Notes: generated by a model from the sequence alone, not told the origin. A stretch of 64,000 nt of DNA from Demequina lignilytica (GCF_030418305.1 NZ_JAUHPX010000002.1:1-64000); one strand, 5' to 3'; positions 54,243 to 64,000 are shown, numbered from the stretch's first letter. Numbers and translations are program-made.

Positions 54243-55766
54243 TCAGCGACCGCGGCGGCGGCCCCCACCGGCGGAGAACGATGCGGCGCTCGAGTGACCG
54301 CCGGCGTGGCGGTTGCGCGCGGCGCCGCCGGAGCGACCGGCACCGGAGCCGCTGCCGCCGTTGCCGCCCGAGCGACCGGCACCCTGGCCCTGGCGCGAGC
54401 CCGCATCCTGACGACCCGGACGGCCGTCGTTGGACCGAGCGTTGCCGGCACCCTGGCGGGCGGGACGCGCATCGTTCTGGTGCTGGCGACCGCGGCCGCC
54501 CTGGCGGGCGTCGTTCTGGTGCTGCGCGCCGCCGCGGCGGCGACCGCCGCCGCCGGACTGGCGACGCGGCTGGTCGGCGACCGGCGCCGGGGCGACCTTC
54601 GGAGCGACCTCGCCGATCAGCGCGACCACCTGCGAGGAGGACGCGTTGACCGCCTCGGGCCTCACCGAGATCTTCGCGCGGCTGAGCAGCTGCGCGGTGT
54701 CGCGCTTCTGCTCGGGCAGGACCAGGGTGACCACGTCGCCCTCCGAGCCCGCACGCGCGGTGCGGCCCGAGCGGTGGAGGTACGCCTTGTGCTCGGCCGG
54801 CGGATCCACGTGGACCACGAGCTCGATGCCGTCGACGTGGACGCCGCGGGCGGCCACATCGGTGGCGACCAGCACCTTCGCCTCGCCCGCCGCGAAGGCG
54901 GCGAGGTTGCGGTCGCGGGCGTTCTGGGACAGGTTGCCGTGCAGGTCGACCGCGGGGATGCCGTCGGCCGTGAGCTGCTTCGCCATCTTCTTGGCCTGGT
55001 GCTTGGTGCGCATGAACAGCACACGGCGACCCGTGCCGGAGGCGAGCGCGTGGACCACGTCCCGCTTCGCGCCGGCGTCCGCGACGTGGAACACGTGGTG
55101 CGTCATCGCCTCGACCGGACTCTCGGCCGAGTCGACCGAGTGGGTGACGGGCTGGTCGAGGAACTTCTTCACCAGGGTGTTCACGCCGTTGTCGAGCGTG
55201 GCGGAGAACAGCATGCGCTGGCCGCGACGCGGGGTCGCGGTCATGATGCGGGTCACCCCCGGGAGGAAGCCGAGGTCGGCCATGTGGTCCGCCTCGTCGA
55301 GCACCGTGAGCTCGATCTGGTCGAGGGAGACGATGCGCTGCTTCATCAGGTCCTCGAGGCGACCCGGGCACGCCACGACGATGTCGACGCCGCGGCTGAG
55401 CGCCTGCTCCTGGCGGCGCTGGTTGACGCCGCCGAAGATGGTGGTGGTGGTGAGGCCCACGGACGCCGCGAGCGGCGCGATGACCGCGTCGATCTGGGTG
55501 GCGAGCTCGCGGGTCGGGCACAGGATGAGCGCGCGGGGGCGGCCGGCCGCGGCGCGACCCTTGCGGTTCATGAGGCGCGCGACCACCGGGAGCGAGAACG
55601 CGAGGGTCTTGCCGGAGCCGGTGCGGCCGCGGCCGAGCACGTCGCGGCCCGCGAGCGAGTCGGGAAGCGTGGACTCCTGGATGGGGAACGCGGACGTCTT
55701 GCCGTCGCGCTCGAGGACGGTGGTGAGCTGCGTGGGAACGCCGAGCTCGGAGAAGGTCTGGGTCAC
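54243..55766 (-). CDS. DEAD-box RNA helicase (RhlE-type)
   Basis: 507 residues. Motifs: Q motif region FPIQESTLP, I GRGRTGSGKT, Ia PTRELATQI, II LDEADHM, III SATLD, VI HRSGRTARAG. The C-terminal 130 residues are a Gly/Arg/Gln-rich disordered tail with repeated QHQNDAR units, an RNA-binding feature. GTG start at 55766; AAAGG is upstream. A leader of about 215 bases suggests post-transcriptional or cold-shock control. Probably acts in ribosome assembly or RNA decay. Confidence 0.93.
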   Translation of the reverse strand: MTQTFSELGVPTQLTTVLERDGKTSAFPIQESTLPDSLAGRDVLGRGRTGSGKTLAFSLPVVARLMNRKGRAAAGRPRALILCPTRELATQIDAVIAPLAASVGLTTTTIFGGVNQRRQEQALSRGVDIVVACPGRLEDLMKQRIVSLDQIELTVLDEADHMADLGFLPGVTRIMTATPRRGQRMLFSATLDNGVNTLVKKFLDQPVTHSVDSAESPVEAMTHHVFHVADAGAKRDVVHALASGTGRRVLFMRTKHQAKKMAKQLTADGIPAVDLHGNLSQNARDRNLAAFAAGEAKVLVATDVAARGVHVDGIELVVHVDPPAEHKAYLHRSGRTARAGSEGDVVTLVLPEQKRDTAQLLSRAKISVRPEAVNASSSQVVALIGEVAPKVAPAPVADQPRRQSGGGGRRRGGAQHQNDARQGGRGRQHQNDARPARQGAGNARSNDGRPGRQDAGSRQGQGAGRSGGNGGSGSGAGRSGGAARNRHAGGHSSAASFSAGGGRRRGR

Positions 55767-55995
55767 GTCTGGTGCCTTTCGGGGCAGGGCGCCGGTCGCG
55801 CGAGGGCGCGTGGTTCTTCACCGCACGCATGAGCGTGCGGCACCGGCGATGGTGGCGAATCGCGGAGGTGTCCGCGTTCGTTCGCCGAAGAGAGGATTTC
55901 TACGAGCCGCGCGAATCTCGGGGACTGGCGCTGGCGAGAAGGAGAAGCAATCTGCGACGCATGCGCTCGCTGGGGCGGCGCACCCGGCAAGGATA
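55767..55995 (-). promoter_or_regulatory. Helicase promoter and long 5' leader
   Basis: -10 TATCCT on the minus strand (55990-55995) gives a leader of roughly 215 bases. It contains a 20-codon ORF (55900-55962), and a hairpin CCGCACGC/GCGTGCGG (55821-55828, 55833-55840) about 55 bases before the start codon. Long leaders on DEAD-box genes often carry temperature or autoregulatory control. Confidence 0.5.
55900..55962 (-). CDS. 20-residue leader peptide upstream of helicase
   Basis: MRRRLLLLLASASPRDSRGS, starting 28 bases after the -10 box. The run of three Arg and five Leu is unlike the surrounding composition and could stall ribosomes. No clear Shine-Dalgarno. Translation is unproven. Confidence 0.35.
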   Translation of the reverse strand: MRRRLLLLLASASPRDSRGS

Positions 55996-56038
55996 GCAGG
56001 CGGTTCTGAGAGTCCCCTGGCATGGGAGGATTCTCGCC

Positions 56039-56317
56039 ATGGCGGTGGCGAGCGAGCGCATCATCGAGAGGGCGCAGGACGACTTCGGGGCGACGGCCGC
56101 GCAGGTCCTGACCCGGCTCGAGCGGCTGGGCGTGGGGCACGAGGTGGACGCCGAGCGTGTCCAGGCGGCCGTGCTGCTGGTGGCGCGCGGCAACCGCGTG
56201 ATGCTCGACGATGCGCTGGAGCACGCCCGCGACGACTGGCGGGACCTGCTGGACCGGGCCGGGCTGGCGGGCGAGGGCTGGCGGGCGCGCCTGGACGAGG
56301 CGCTCGGGCTCGGCTGA
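56039..56317 (+). CDS. Small uncharacterised protein
   Basis: 92 residues, predicted almost entirely helical: SERIIERAQDDFGATAAQVL, then ALEHARDDWRDLLDRAGLAG. No cysteine, no signal peptide. GGGAGG lies 9 bases before the ATG. Divergent from the helicase and convergent with the membrane protein at 56330, 12 bases between stops. Function unknown. Confidence 0.6.
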   Translation: MAVASERIIERAQDDFGATAAQVLTRLERLGVGHEVDAERVQAAVLLVARGNRVMLDDALEHARDDWRDLLDRAGLAGEGWRARLDEALGLG

Positions 56318-56329
56318 CGGGACGCGGCG

Positions 56330-56842
56330 TCAGCGGTCGGAGCGCTGCTCGTAGCGGACGCCCTGGGACCGCAGCCACGAGCCGAGGTCGCGGAGCTGGT
56401 CCGCGCCCAGCTGATCCGCCTTGCCCAGATCCACGCGCCGCTGATCCTGCTCGATGAACATCCGGATCGAGTCGCGCGGGCCCTCGGCGATGAGGAGCAC
56501 GGGGTGGTCGAGCGAGTAGCGCACCGCGCGGCCGCGGAGCCGGCGCCCGCCGTGGCGGACCTCGAGGCGACCGTCGACCAGCCGCAGGTGGGTCGCATCG
56601 TCCCACCACTGGCCCAACGTGAAGGCGAGTCCCAGCAGCGCGAACACGATCGCGGCGGCGGGAAGCACCACGTTGCCCGCGCCGCCCTGCCCGTCGCCGC
56701 TGGGCCTGCCGATCGCGATCGCGAGCGCGACCACGCCGAACACGGCGATGGCGACCAGGAAGGCGGCCCGGAGCGCGAGGGTCGCGCGGCGGCCGACGTG
56801 GAGGACCAGCTCGGGGTGCACGGGGTCGGACGGGGTGCTCAC
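56330..56842 (-). CDS. Two-helix membrane protein with PH-like domain
   Basis: 170 residues. Two hydrophobic segments (about residues 25-45 and 58-75) followed by a soluble part: TLGQWWDDATHLRLVDGRLE and VRYSLDHPVLLIAEGPRD, resembling bacterial PH-like/YcxB domains. The GTG at 56842 is chosen because TACCGT is seven bases upstream; longer frames contain shadow sequence. Function unknown. Confidence 0.65.
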   Translation of the reverse strand: MSTPSDPVHPELVLHVGRRATLALRAAFLVAIAVFGVVALAIAIGRPSGDGQGGAGNVVLPAAAIVFALLGLAFTLGQWWDDATHLRLVDGRLEVRHGGRRLRGRAVRYSLDHPVLLIAEGPRDSIRMFIEQDQRRVDLGKADQLGADQLRDLGSWLRSQGVRYEQRSDR

Positions 56843-56877
56843 GCTCTCCACGGTAGCCGCGCCGGCCGGGCGCCCCG

Positions 56878-57192
56878 TCACCGGGCGGCGAGGTCGACGA
56901 CTACCAGGCGCGCCGACCACGCGCCGATGATCTCGGCCGCCACCGCGTGGACGGGGTGATCGAGGTAGACATCGCGGGCGGCCGCGTCGACGAAGGCGAC
57001 GACGAGCCCCCACCCGTAGCCGGCCTCGAGCCCCTCGGGACTCACGCTCGGGCCGACGGTCACCTCCGCGATCCCGGGGATCTCGGCCCTGAACAGCCCG
57101 ATCTGCGTGTGCAGACGCTCGAGCTCCGCGGCGGGCATCCCGTCCCGCCAGTCGACCAGGACCACGTGCACGATGCGCCCGTCGGTCGTCAT
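56878..57192 (-). CDS. Dabb-domain protein (stress-responsive A/B barrel)
   Basis: 104 residues. RIVHVVLVDWRDGMPAAELE at the start and a C-terminal YLDHPVHAVAAEII match the dimeric alpha/beta barrel Dabb domain with its conserved His-Pro-xH. Proteins of this family are small enzymes or ligand binders; substrate unknown. The start overlaps the HAD gene stop by four bases (ATGA), so it is coupled. Confidence 0.82.
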   Translation of the reverse strand: MTTDGRIVHVVLVDWRDGMPAAELERLHTQIGLFRAEIPGIAEVTVGPSVSPEGLEAGYGWGLVVAFVDAAARDVYLDHPVHAVAAEIIGAWSARLVVVDLAAR

Positions 57193-57767
57193 GGCGCCAC
57201 GCTACCGGGGATGACGGTGTGCACGAACAGCGCCGCCTCGTCGAGGTCCGCGGGCTCGATTCCGCGGTCGGGGCGAGGCGAGATGGTGAGCAGCCGGCCG
57301 CCGGGCCAGAACTCGGGCGCCGGCTGCCCCGTCGCGGCGAGCTCGTCTCGCCACCCGTCGATCAGATCGTCGATCCAGATCACGCCGGCGTGGGTCGCGA
57401 GCGCCTCGCGGGCGCGGTCGGCCTTCCACCAGCCCTCGACGGCGAACGCTCCCCCGCCCTCACCCTCGAGGCACGGCCAGTCCTCGCCGAGGCCGATCGC
57501 CGGGCCCAGGTAGCGGGCGGCACGGAACCCCCAGGTGGTGCACCACGCGGGCTCGACGCCGGGCAGGGCGGCGATCCGGGCCAGGCGCTCGACCATCGCA
57601 CCCGACCAGGTGATCTCCATGCCGAACAGCACCGGCGCGGTGCGCCAGGACGATGCGGGCCACCCCGTCCGCTCGGTGCCCGGGAGGTCGTAGGGCGCGA
57701 TGACGCCGTCCACGTCGACCAGCAGGGCGACGGACGGGGGTCCCTCACGCGGGGCCGCGGCGGCCAT
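57189..57767 (-). CDS. HAD-like hydrolase domain protein
   Basis: 192 residues. N-terminal LLVDVDGVIAPY is a HAD motif I (DxDG), and VIWIDDLIDGWRDEL carries the acidic motif IV. Motif II/III (Thr/Ser, Lys) are less obvious (WCTTWGFRA, GWWKADRA). Phosphatase-like, substrate unknown. Starts at 57767 with TAGCGT seven bases upstream, leaderless. Operon with the Dabb gene. Confidence 0.75.
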   Translation of the reverse strand: MAAAAPREGPPSVALLVDVDGVIAPYDLPGTERTGWPASSWRTAPVLFGMEITWSGAMVERLARIAALPGVEPAWCTTWGFRAARYLGPAIGLGEDWPCLEGEGGGAFAVEGWWKADRAREALATHAGVIWIDDLIDGWRDELAATGQPAPEFWPGGRLLTISPRPDRGIEPADLDEAALFVHTVIPGSVAP

Positions 57768-57818
57768 GGTTCCGACGCTACGCCGCGGAGCACGCCGGCG
57801 CCCGGAGCGGAGCGGCGG

Positions 57819-58550
57819 CTACGTCCGCCGGGCCCCGGCCCAGTCGCGTGCGTGGGCCCGTGCCGCGTCGACGGCGGCTCGCCGCGACCGCAGCGTCTCC
57901 GCGTCGTCGCCTGGGCGCGTCGCGGCCTCCGCGTCGAGCGCCTGGGACAGCTCGCCCACGACGGCCAGGCCACGCTCAGCGGCGCCCCTGCGGTCGTCTG
58001 TCGGCGCCGTCTCGATGAGCCCGTGCAGCTGGCGGTCCGCATCGAGCACGCGCGGGCGCGCGGCCTGCCACGTCTGCGCCGCCTCGGCCGCGGTGGGCTT
58101 GGCGAGCACCTGCGGCACCAGCGAGTCCTCGAACCACGAGACCTCGGCCCGCGCGCGCTCCAGCTGCCGGTCCCACGACCGGCGCGCGGCCACCACGCGC
58201 CACACCAGGATGACGAGCACCAGCGCGGCGGCGCCCGCCAGCAGCCAGAGCCACCACGGCAGCGATCCGTCGTCGACATCGTCGCCCGTTGCGGGCGACG
58301 CGCTCGGGGACGCCGAGGCGGTCTCCGAGGGCGCCGGCGCCTCGGTGACTGTCTCGGTCGGCTGGGCGACGGGCGCCTCGGTCACGGTCTCCGTCGGTTG
58401 CGGCTCCGCCGTCTCGCTCGGTCGGGCGGGGAGCGAGATGTCGGGGAGCCGGGACACGTCGATGTCGGGCAGGCTGTCGCAGGCGGACACGCCCAGGACC
58501 GCTGAGGCCCCGATGACGCCCGCGACGAGCCCCTTGACGATGCGTCTCAC
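57819..58550 (-). CDS. Lipoprotein with C-terminal membrane helix
   Basis: 243 residues. Lipobox GVSAC (Cys24), then a Pro/Thr/Glu linker with the repeat QPTETVTEAP present twice, a second membrane helix (LPWWLWLLAGAAALVLVILV) near residues 95-115 and a helical cytoplasmic tail. If the lipidated end is outside, the helix crosses inward, an unusual double anchor. GTG at 58550 with AGGGGG upstream; TACGCT (58583-58588) is a possible -10. Function unknown. Confidence 0.7.
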   Translation of the reverse strand: MRRIVKGLVAGVIGASAVLGVSACDSLPDIDVSRLPDISLPARPSETAEPQPTETVTEAPVAQPTETVTEAPAPSETASASPSASPATGDDVDDGSLPWWLWLLAGAAALVLVILVWRVVAARRSWDRQLERARAEVSWFEDSLVPQVLAKPTAAEAAQTWQAARPRVLDADRQLHGLIETAPTDDRRGAAERGLAVVGELSQALDAEAATRPGDDAETLRSRRAAVDAARAHARDWAGARRT

Positions 58551-58603
58551 GGTCCGCCCCCTTCGTCGGCGTGCTTCTCGCGAGCGTAGCGGACGGGTGC
58601 GAC

Positions 58604-58620
58604 GCGGCGACGATCGCCGC
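58604..58620 (-). terminator. Terminator candidate after pheT
   Basis: GCGGCGA (58604-58610) and TCGCCGC (58614-58620) form a 7-bp stem with a 3-base loop, about 37 bases beyond the pheT stop; a second small stem CCGCGG/CCGCGG follows nearer pheT. Confidence 0.4.
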
Positions 58621-58656
58621 CCCGCGGGAGTCCGCGGCACGACGATCGACGCCGTC

Positions 58657-61241
58657 TCAGCGCAGCACGGCCCCGAACTTCTCGGAAGCCGCCGCGATGA
58701 TCGCGTTGCGCACCTCGAGAACCTCATCCGCCGAGAGCGTGTGGTCCGCGTCGCGCATCTTGACGTTGATGGCGAGGCTCTTCTTGCCCTCGCCGATCTG
58801 CTCGCCCGTGTAGACGTCGAACACGCGCGCGTCCTCGACCAGGCCGTCGCCCGCGGCGAGGACCACGTCGACGAGCGCACCCGCGGGCACGTCGGAGGCG
58901 ACCACGAACGCGAAGTCCTCTTTGGCCAGCACCTGGCCGGACACGGGCGAGGCCGTGACCAGCACGCCCTCGCTCTCGTCGATCATCGGGTCGAGGCGCA
59001 TCTCGAACGCGACCGTGCGCGCCGGCAGGCCCAGGTTCTCGCACACCTTCGGGTGCAGCTCGCCGGCCAGGCCCACGAGCTCGCCCTCCAGCCAGTACAC
59101 GGCCACGCGGCCGGGGTGGAACGGCGCCGTGGTGATCGCACCGTGCGCGTCGGGCGTGATCTCGAGGACCACGCCGCAGGCGCGCTCGACCCTCTCGGCC
59201 ATCGCCATCGCGTCGGTCCACTTCCACGGCGTGGCGTGACCGTCCCAGCCGGCGGCGACCTTGTTGCCGGTCATGATGCCCGCCACGCGGCGGATCTGGC
59301 CCGGCAGAGCCTCGTTGAGCGCCTCCACGTCGTCGGGCGTGATGCCCTCGCCCGAGAACGTGCTGGGCACCTTGCCGATGCGCGACTGCAGGTAGGCGCG
59401 GCCGGTCTCGTAGACGGCCACGTCCTGCGCGCCGCGCCCGAGGTTCACCTTGACGGCGTCGACCAGCGAGGCCAGCAGCCCGGGACGCATGAGCGGAAGC
59501 TCGGCGCTCAGCGGGTTGGCGAGGCGCACCACCAGGTCGCGCCGCGCATCGTCCGGCGGCAGCAGCAGGTCGTCCAGCCGCTTCTCGGAGATGAAGGGGT
59601 AGGAGAGCACCTGGGTCAGCCCGGCCTCCGCGAGCGAGCGCGCGACCGACTTCCGCACCAGCTGCGAGTGCGTGTAGCCGCGGCCCGGGGGCGCGATCGG
59701 CAGCACCGACGGCAGGCCCTCGTACCCCTGCAGGCGCGCGACCTCCTCGACCAGGTTGATCCGACCCTCGAGATCCGCGCGCCAGGTCGGGCGCGTGACG
59801 ATCAGCACCTCGCCGTCGCGCTCGACGGCGCAGCCCACCTCGGTGAGCGAGTCGATGACCTGCTCCGCGGTGTACGGCACGCCCACGATCCGGGCCGGGT
59901 AGTCCCAGTCCATCTCGATCTCGGCGATCGTCGGAACGTCGTCCACGTCCGTGTAGACGTCCTCGACGACTCCCCCGCCGAACTCGACCAGGAGGTTCAG
60001 CGCGCGCTGGACCGCGACCGGCGGCAGCGCGGTGTCGACGGCACGCTCGAACCGGCGGGACGCCTCCGAGCCGAGCTTGTGGCGCCGCGCCGTTCGCGCG
60101 ATGGTGATGGGGTCGAAGTGCGCGGCCTCGAGCAGGATGTCGGTGGTGGTCTCGGAGACCTCCGTCGACGCGCCGCCCATGACGCCGGCCATGCCGATGG
60201 GCCGGGCGCCGTGCCCGCCCTCGGAGTCGGTGATGAGGAGGTCCTCGACGTGCAGCGCGCGCTCCGCGTCGTCGAGCGTGACGATGCTCTCGCCGGACGA
60301 TGCGCGGCGCACCACGATCGGCGCAGTGACCTTCGCGAGGTCGTAGGCGTGGAGGGGCTGGCCCAGCTCGAGCATGACGTAGTTGGTGACGTCCACGGCG
60401 AGCGAGATCGACCGCATGCCGGCGGCCTCGAGCCGCTGCCTCATCCACGCGGGCGGCGCGGCGGTCGGGTCGAAGCCGCGCAGGATCCGCGCCACGAAGC
60501 GGTCGCAGCCGACGGTCCCGCGCACGGGCGCGGCGTCCTCGATCAGCACCTCGAAGCCGGCGCCGGCGGCGCCCGACACGGGCAGCGCGGCGGGGTCGGT
60601 GAAGGCCTGACCGGTGGCGTGGGCGTACTCGCGCGCCACGCCGCGGATCGAGAACGAGTAGCCGCGGTCCGGCGTGACGTTGATCTCGATGGTCGACTCG
60701 TCGAGCCCGAGCAGCGCGATGGCGTCCTGGCCGGGGGTCAGGTCGGCGGCGTCGAAGCCCATGTCGGTGAGCACGATGATGCCCGTGTGGTCGTCGCCGA
60801 GCCCGAGCTCGCGCGCGGAGCAGATCATGCCGTCCGACCAGTGGCCGTACGTCTTGCGCCCCGAGATCGGGAACGGCCCGGGCAGCTCGGCGCCGGGCAG
60901 CACCACGACCACCCAGTCGCCCTCGACGAAGTTGTGCGCGCCGCAGACGATCCCGCGCGAGGACGGGTACTCCACCTTGTTGTCGGGCTTGCGGCCCGGA
61001 CCGGCGGGGTCGTTGTGCTCGCCGACGTCGACGCGGCAGTAGTTGATGGTCTTGCCGTTGGACTGCTCCTCCTTGACCAGCGACATGACGCGGCCGACCA
61101 CGAGCGGGCCCTTGACGCCGGAGCCGTGGATGCCCTCCTCCTCGAGCCCGATCCGGGCGAGGGCGGTGACCACGTCCTCGGGGGTGGACCCGGGCACCAG
61201 GTCGACGGACTCCGCGAGCCACGTGAGCGGAATCTTGGGCA

Positions 61242-61242
<1 letters not shown>
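58657..61242 (-). CDS. pheT: Phenylalanine--tRNA ligase beta subunit
   Basis: 861 residues, longer than the ~800 of E. coli but normal for actinobacteria. N-terminal MPKIPLTWLAESVDL, tRNA-binding EMAP-like domain (VVVVLPGAEL, SDGMICSARELGLG), B3/4 editing domain, B5 domain, and the catalytic-like core and C-terminal anticodon-binding FDX-ACB domain (DVYTGEQIGEGKKSLAI). Forms the alpha2beta2 enzyme with PheS. ATG overlaps the pheS stop by one base (TGATG). Confidence 0.98.
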
Positions 61243-62357
<1,115 letters not shown>

Positions 62358-62364
62358 CTACGGA

Positions 62365-62370
62365 AGTCTA
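62365..62370 (-). promoter_or_regulatory. pheST -10 box
   Basis: Minus-strand TAGACT, giving a short leader of about 28 bases to the pheS ATG. No recognisable -35. If used, this promoter bypasses the upstream leader peptide and hairpin. Confidence 0.4.
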
Positions 62371-62447
62371 TCGGTCGCGCGGGGCTCTCCGGCCGGCGAT
62401 GCTGCGGGTGGCACGGCGGTGGGACGATGCGGGCGCGAGCGCGGGTC

Positions 62448-62472
62448 AGGCCCGGGGGTCCTCCCCGGGCCT
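62448..62472 (-). terminator. Attenuator-like hairpin after leader ORF
   Basis: AGGCCCGGGG (62448-62457) and CCCCGGGCCT (62463-62472) form a perfect 10-bp stem with a 5-base loop. The leader ORF stop codon (62471-62473) lies at its start, so a ribosome finishing the peptide would cover the stem. Confidence 0.6.
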
Positions 62473-62527
62473 AGATAAACAGACGCACGGCGGCGCGCGG
62501 CAGGCGGCGGCTCGGACTCGTGGTCAT
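62471..62527 (-). CDS. 18-residue leader peptide upstream of pheST
   Basis: MTTSPSRRLPRAAVRLFI, preceded by TACGGT (62534-62539) exactly six bases before the ATG, so leaderless. The stop codon enters the terminator stem. Order leader peptide, terminator, pheST mimics the pheM attenuator of enterobacteria, although it holds only one Phe codon, the next-to-last codon. Confidence 0.5.
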   Translation of the reverse strand: MTTSPSRRLPRAAVRLFI

Positions 62528-62568
62528 GACCTCACCGTACCAGCCGTCTCGATGCGCCGGCCGGCCCG

Positions 62569-64000
62569 TCAGAGCCGGCGGCTCTCGTAGGCGACGCCCT
62601 TCTCGACCACGCGCCCGGAGACCAGCGCCTCGTCGGCGGCGACGATCCAGTAGCGGAGACGATGGTCGGCTCCCGTCGCCTCGACCCAGCCCGCGCTGAC
62701 GCCCACGTCGAACTCGGCGCCCACCGCATCGTCCAACGCCCGGGCGGCGGAGCGGCGCATGCGCTCGACCGCCACGGCCGGATCCTCGTCGTCGTCGAGC
62801 AGGAGGACCGCCGCGAACTCGTCGCCGCCGAGGCGACCCACCAGGTCGCGCGGCCCGGCGCCGCGCACCAAGCCGTCCGCGACCGCCGCGAGCGCCGCGT
62901 CGCCGCTCTCGTGTCCCGCGCCGTCGTTGACGGACTTGAAGTGGTCGAGGTCGAACACGGCCACCACGGAGCGGGCGCGCTTGCGCCGGGCCGTGTAGAG
63001 CATCGTCGCGCCGGTCGCGTCGAAGTGATGCCGGTTCGCCAGGCCCGTCAGCGCATCGGTACGCGCCCGCAGCGACATCTCGCCCGCGGGGCGACGCAGC
63101 ACCCAGAGCACCAGGGCGAGGATGCCCGTGATGCCGATGATCGCGATGGTGAAGAACGTCATGGTGCGATCCACGGCGGCGACCGCGGGCAGCACGTCGG
63201 CGCTTTCGATCTGGACGGTGAGGACCCACGGGATGTCGTCCGACACCGGCCGCTCGTAGGACACGAGCGACTCCTCCACGCGCACGATCCCGTTCTCGAC
63301 CTCGACCGTCTCGGCGTCCGCGGGCATCGCGATGTCGGCATCGCCCGCGAGCAGCGTGCCGTCGGCCCCGGACAGGCGCGCCGCGCCGTAGCCGGCCGCG
63401 GGCGACTGCGCGAGCATGCTGGTGAGCATCGCGGAGTCGAGCCGCACGACGGCGATACCGCTGGGCTCCGCCCCCGGGACCGTCACGACCATGGCCGCGG
63501 TGATCGTGGTGCGACCGCCAGGGGTGACGACCGGGTCGGCCCACTGCACCCCCGGTTCCGAGACGTCCGCCTGCTCCCACACGACGTCGCTCACCGGCGG
63601 CGGCGGGCGCAGGCCCTCGGGGGCATCCGTCGGCTCGAGGGCGGCGTCCAGCAAGGTGGTGGCGACGGACCCGTCCGACGTGGTGACCGAGTATGCGTAG
63701 CCGTCCTCGACGCGGGCGAGGTCGTGGGCCGTGCCGTCGGCCGACGCCACCGTCAGGCCGGTGATCGCCTGCTGCGACTCCATCGCCGAGGCGAGCGCCT
63801 CCAGCACCCGATCGGCATCGCCCAGCGCGTCCGGCGTCGAGCCCAGCAGCACCGTCATGGACCGCAGCGCGGTCTCCGCGGGACGGGTCGCGGCGGCCAC
63901 CTGGACCGCCGTCGCGTCGCCGACCAGGGCCACGCCCTCGACGGACACGCGACGCGAGTCCGCGTCGACGCTCGCGCGCACCACGATCGAGATCATGCCG
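62569..64000 (-). CDS. Diguanylate cyclase (GGDEF) with sensory domain, 5' end outside window
   Basis: At least 475 residues visible; the frame is open to the window edge. An extracytoplasmic Cache-like sensor (up to about residue 275), a membrane helix (FFTIAIIGITGILALVLWVL) and a C-terminal GGDEF domain: DALTGLANRHHFD, FDLDHFKSVNDGAGHESGD and GRLGGDEFAAV, so cyclase motifs are intact. The inhibitory I-site RxxD before the GGDEF is not present (GPRD). It likely makes c-di-GMP in response to an external ligand. Confidence 0.85.
   Translation of the reverse strand, partial: GMISIVVRASVDADSRRVSVEGVALVGDATAVQVAAATRPAETALRSMTVLLGSTPDALGDADRVLEALASAMESQQAITGLTVASADGTAHDLARVEDGYAYSVTTSDGSVATTLLDAALEPTDAPEGLRPPPPVSDVVWEQADVSEPGVQWADPVVTPGGRTTITAAMVVTVPGAEPSGIAVVRLDSAMLTSMLAQSPAAGYGAARLSGADGTLLAGDADIAMPADAETVEVENGIVRVEESLVSYERPVSDDIPWVLTVQIESADVLPAVAAVDRTMTFFTIAIIGITGILALVLWVLRRPAGEMSLRARTDALTGLANRHHFDATGATMLYTARRKRARSVVAVFDLDHFKSVNDGAGHESGDAALAAVADGLVRGAGPRDLVGRLGGDEFAAVLLLDDDEDPAVAVERMRRSAARALDDAVGAEFDVGVSAGWVEATGADHRLRYWIVAADEALVSGRVVEKGVAYESRRL

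Noticed and set aside
57193-57204. TAGCGT six bases before the Dabb start as a separate leaderless promoter
   Set aside because: It lies within the end of the HAD gene and the two genes overlap by ATGA, so coupling is sufficient; kept only as a possibility.

Overview
The window is high-GC bacterial chromosome with dense, often 4-bp-overlapping genes, frequent GTG starts and a strong G/C third-position bias. The arginine cluster order argCJBDFR-GH, the SOS box TCGAACNNNNGTTCGA, a methionine carrier MetP with its tiny subunit MetS, a SAM-IV-like riboswitch and many leaderless genes point to Actinomycetota, most likely Micrococcales (Cellulomonadaceae/Demequinaceae-like; the genus is an inference). 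There is no phage, IS element, CRISPR array or tRNA in the window.

Layout. 1-338: tandem rRNA-type promoters reading left out of the window, so an rrn operon probably lies just beyond base 1. 339-3662: tyrS, an acetyltransferase, a P-loop kinase and a YbaK protein. 3805-12320: the arginine biosynthesis cluster (minus strand) with an ARG-box-like site over the argC promoter. 12379-21700: quinone oxidoreductase, acetyltransferase, HhH protein, NAD epimerase, lipoprotein, a macro-domain pair, an SDR, then zwf and gnd of the oxidative pentose phosphate pathway. 21907-24393: two small genes behind a structured leader, and a radical SAM protein whose promoter contains a perfect LexA box. 24590-35906: a DUF4914 protein with a PEPCK/HPr-kinase-like P-loop, a P2-type cation ATPase, two kinase-like phosphotransferases and several single-gene housekeeping or accessory functions.

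36032-49150 is a glycan-utilisation locus. Two LplB/YtcP-type permeases and a large lipoprotein binding protein (plus strand) stand beside a GH95-LacI-YesL operon (minus) and a GH42-GH3 operon (plus). Matching LacI-type palindromes (GAAGCG(C/A)TTC) sit at the transporter promoter and in the GH95/GH42 divergent region, so the local LacI protein probably controls all three units. GH95 plus GH42 plus GH3 suggests removal of fucosyl (or L-galactosyl) caps followed by beta-galactoside and beta-glucoside/xyloside cleavage, with oligosaccharide import.

49186-54153: two CNNM/CorC-type membrane proteins preceded by a Pro/Arg-rich overlapping leader ORF; then metP-metS, divergent from a SAM-IV-like riboswitch that controls an uncharacterised 138-residue protein. 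This last unit is the best candidate for undescribed biology here. 54243-64000: a RhlE-type DEAD-box helicase with a long leader, small membrane and HAD proteins, a lipoprotein, pheST with an attenuator-like leader, and the 3' part of a GGDEF protein running off the window.

Two window-wide patterns stand out. Many genes appear leaderless, with a TANNNT -10 box exactly 6-7 bases before ATG/GTG. The decamer GGACGATGCG (either strand) recurs about 40 times for its 8-base core, far more than base composition predicts.
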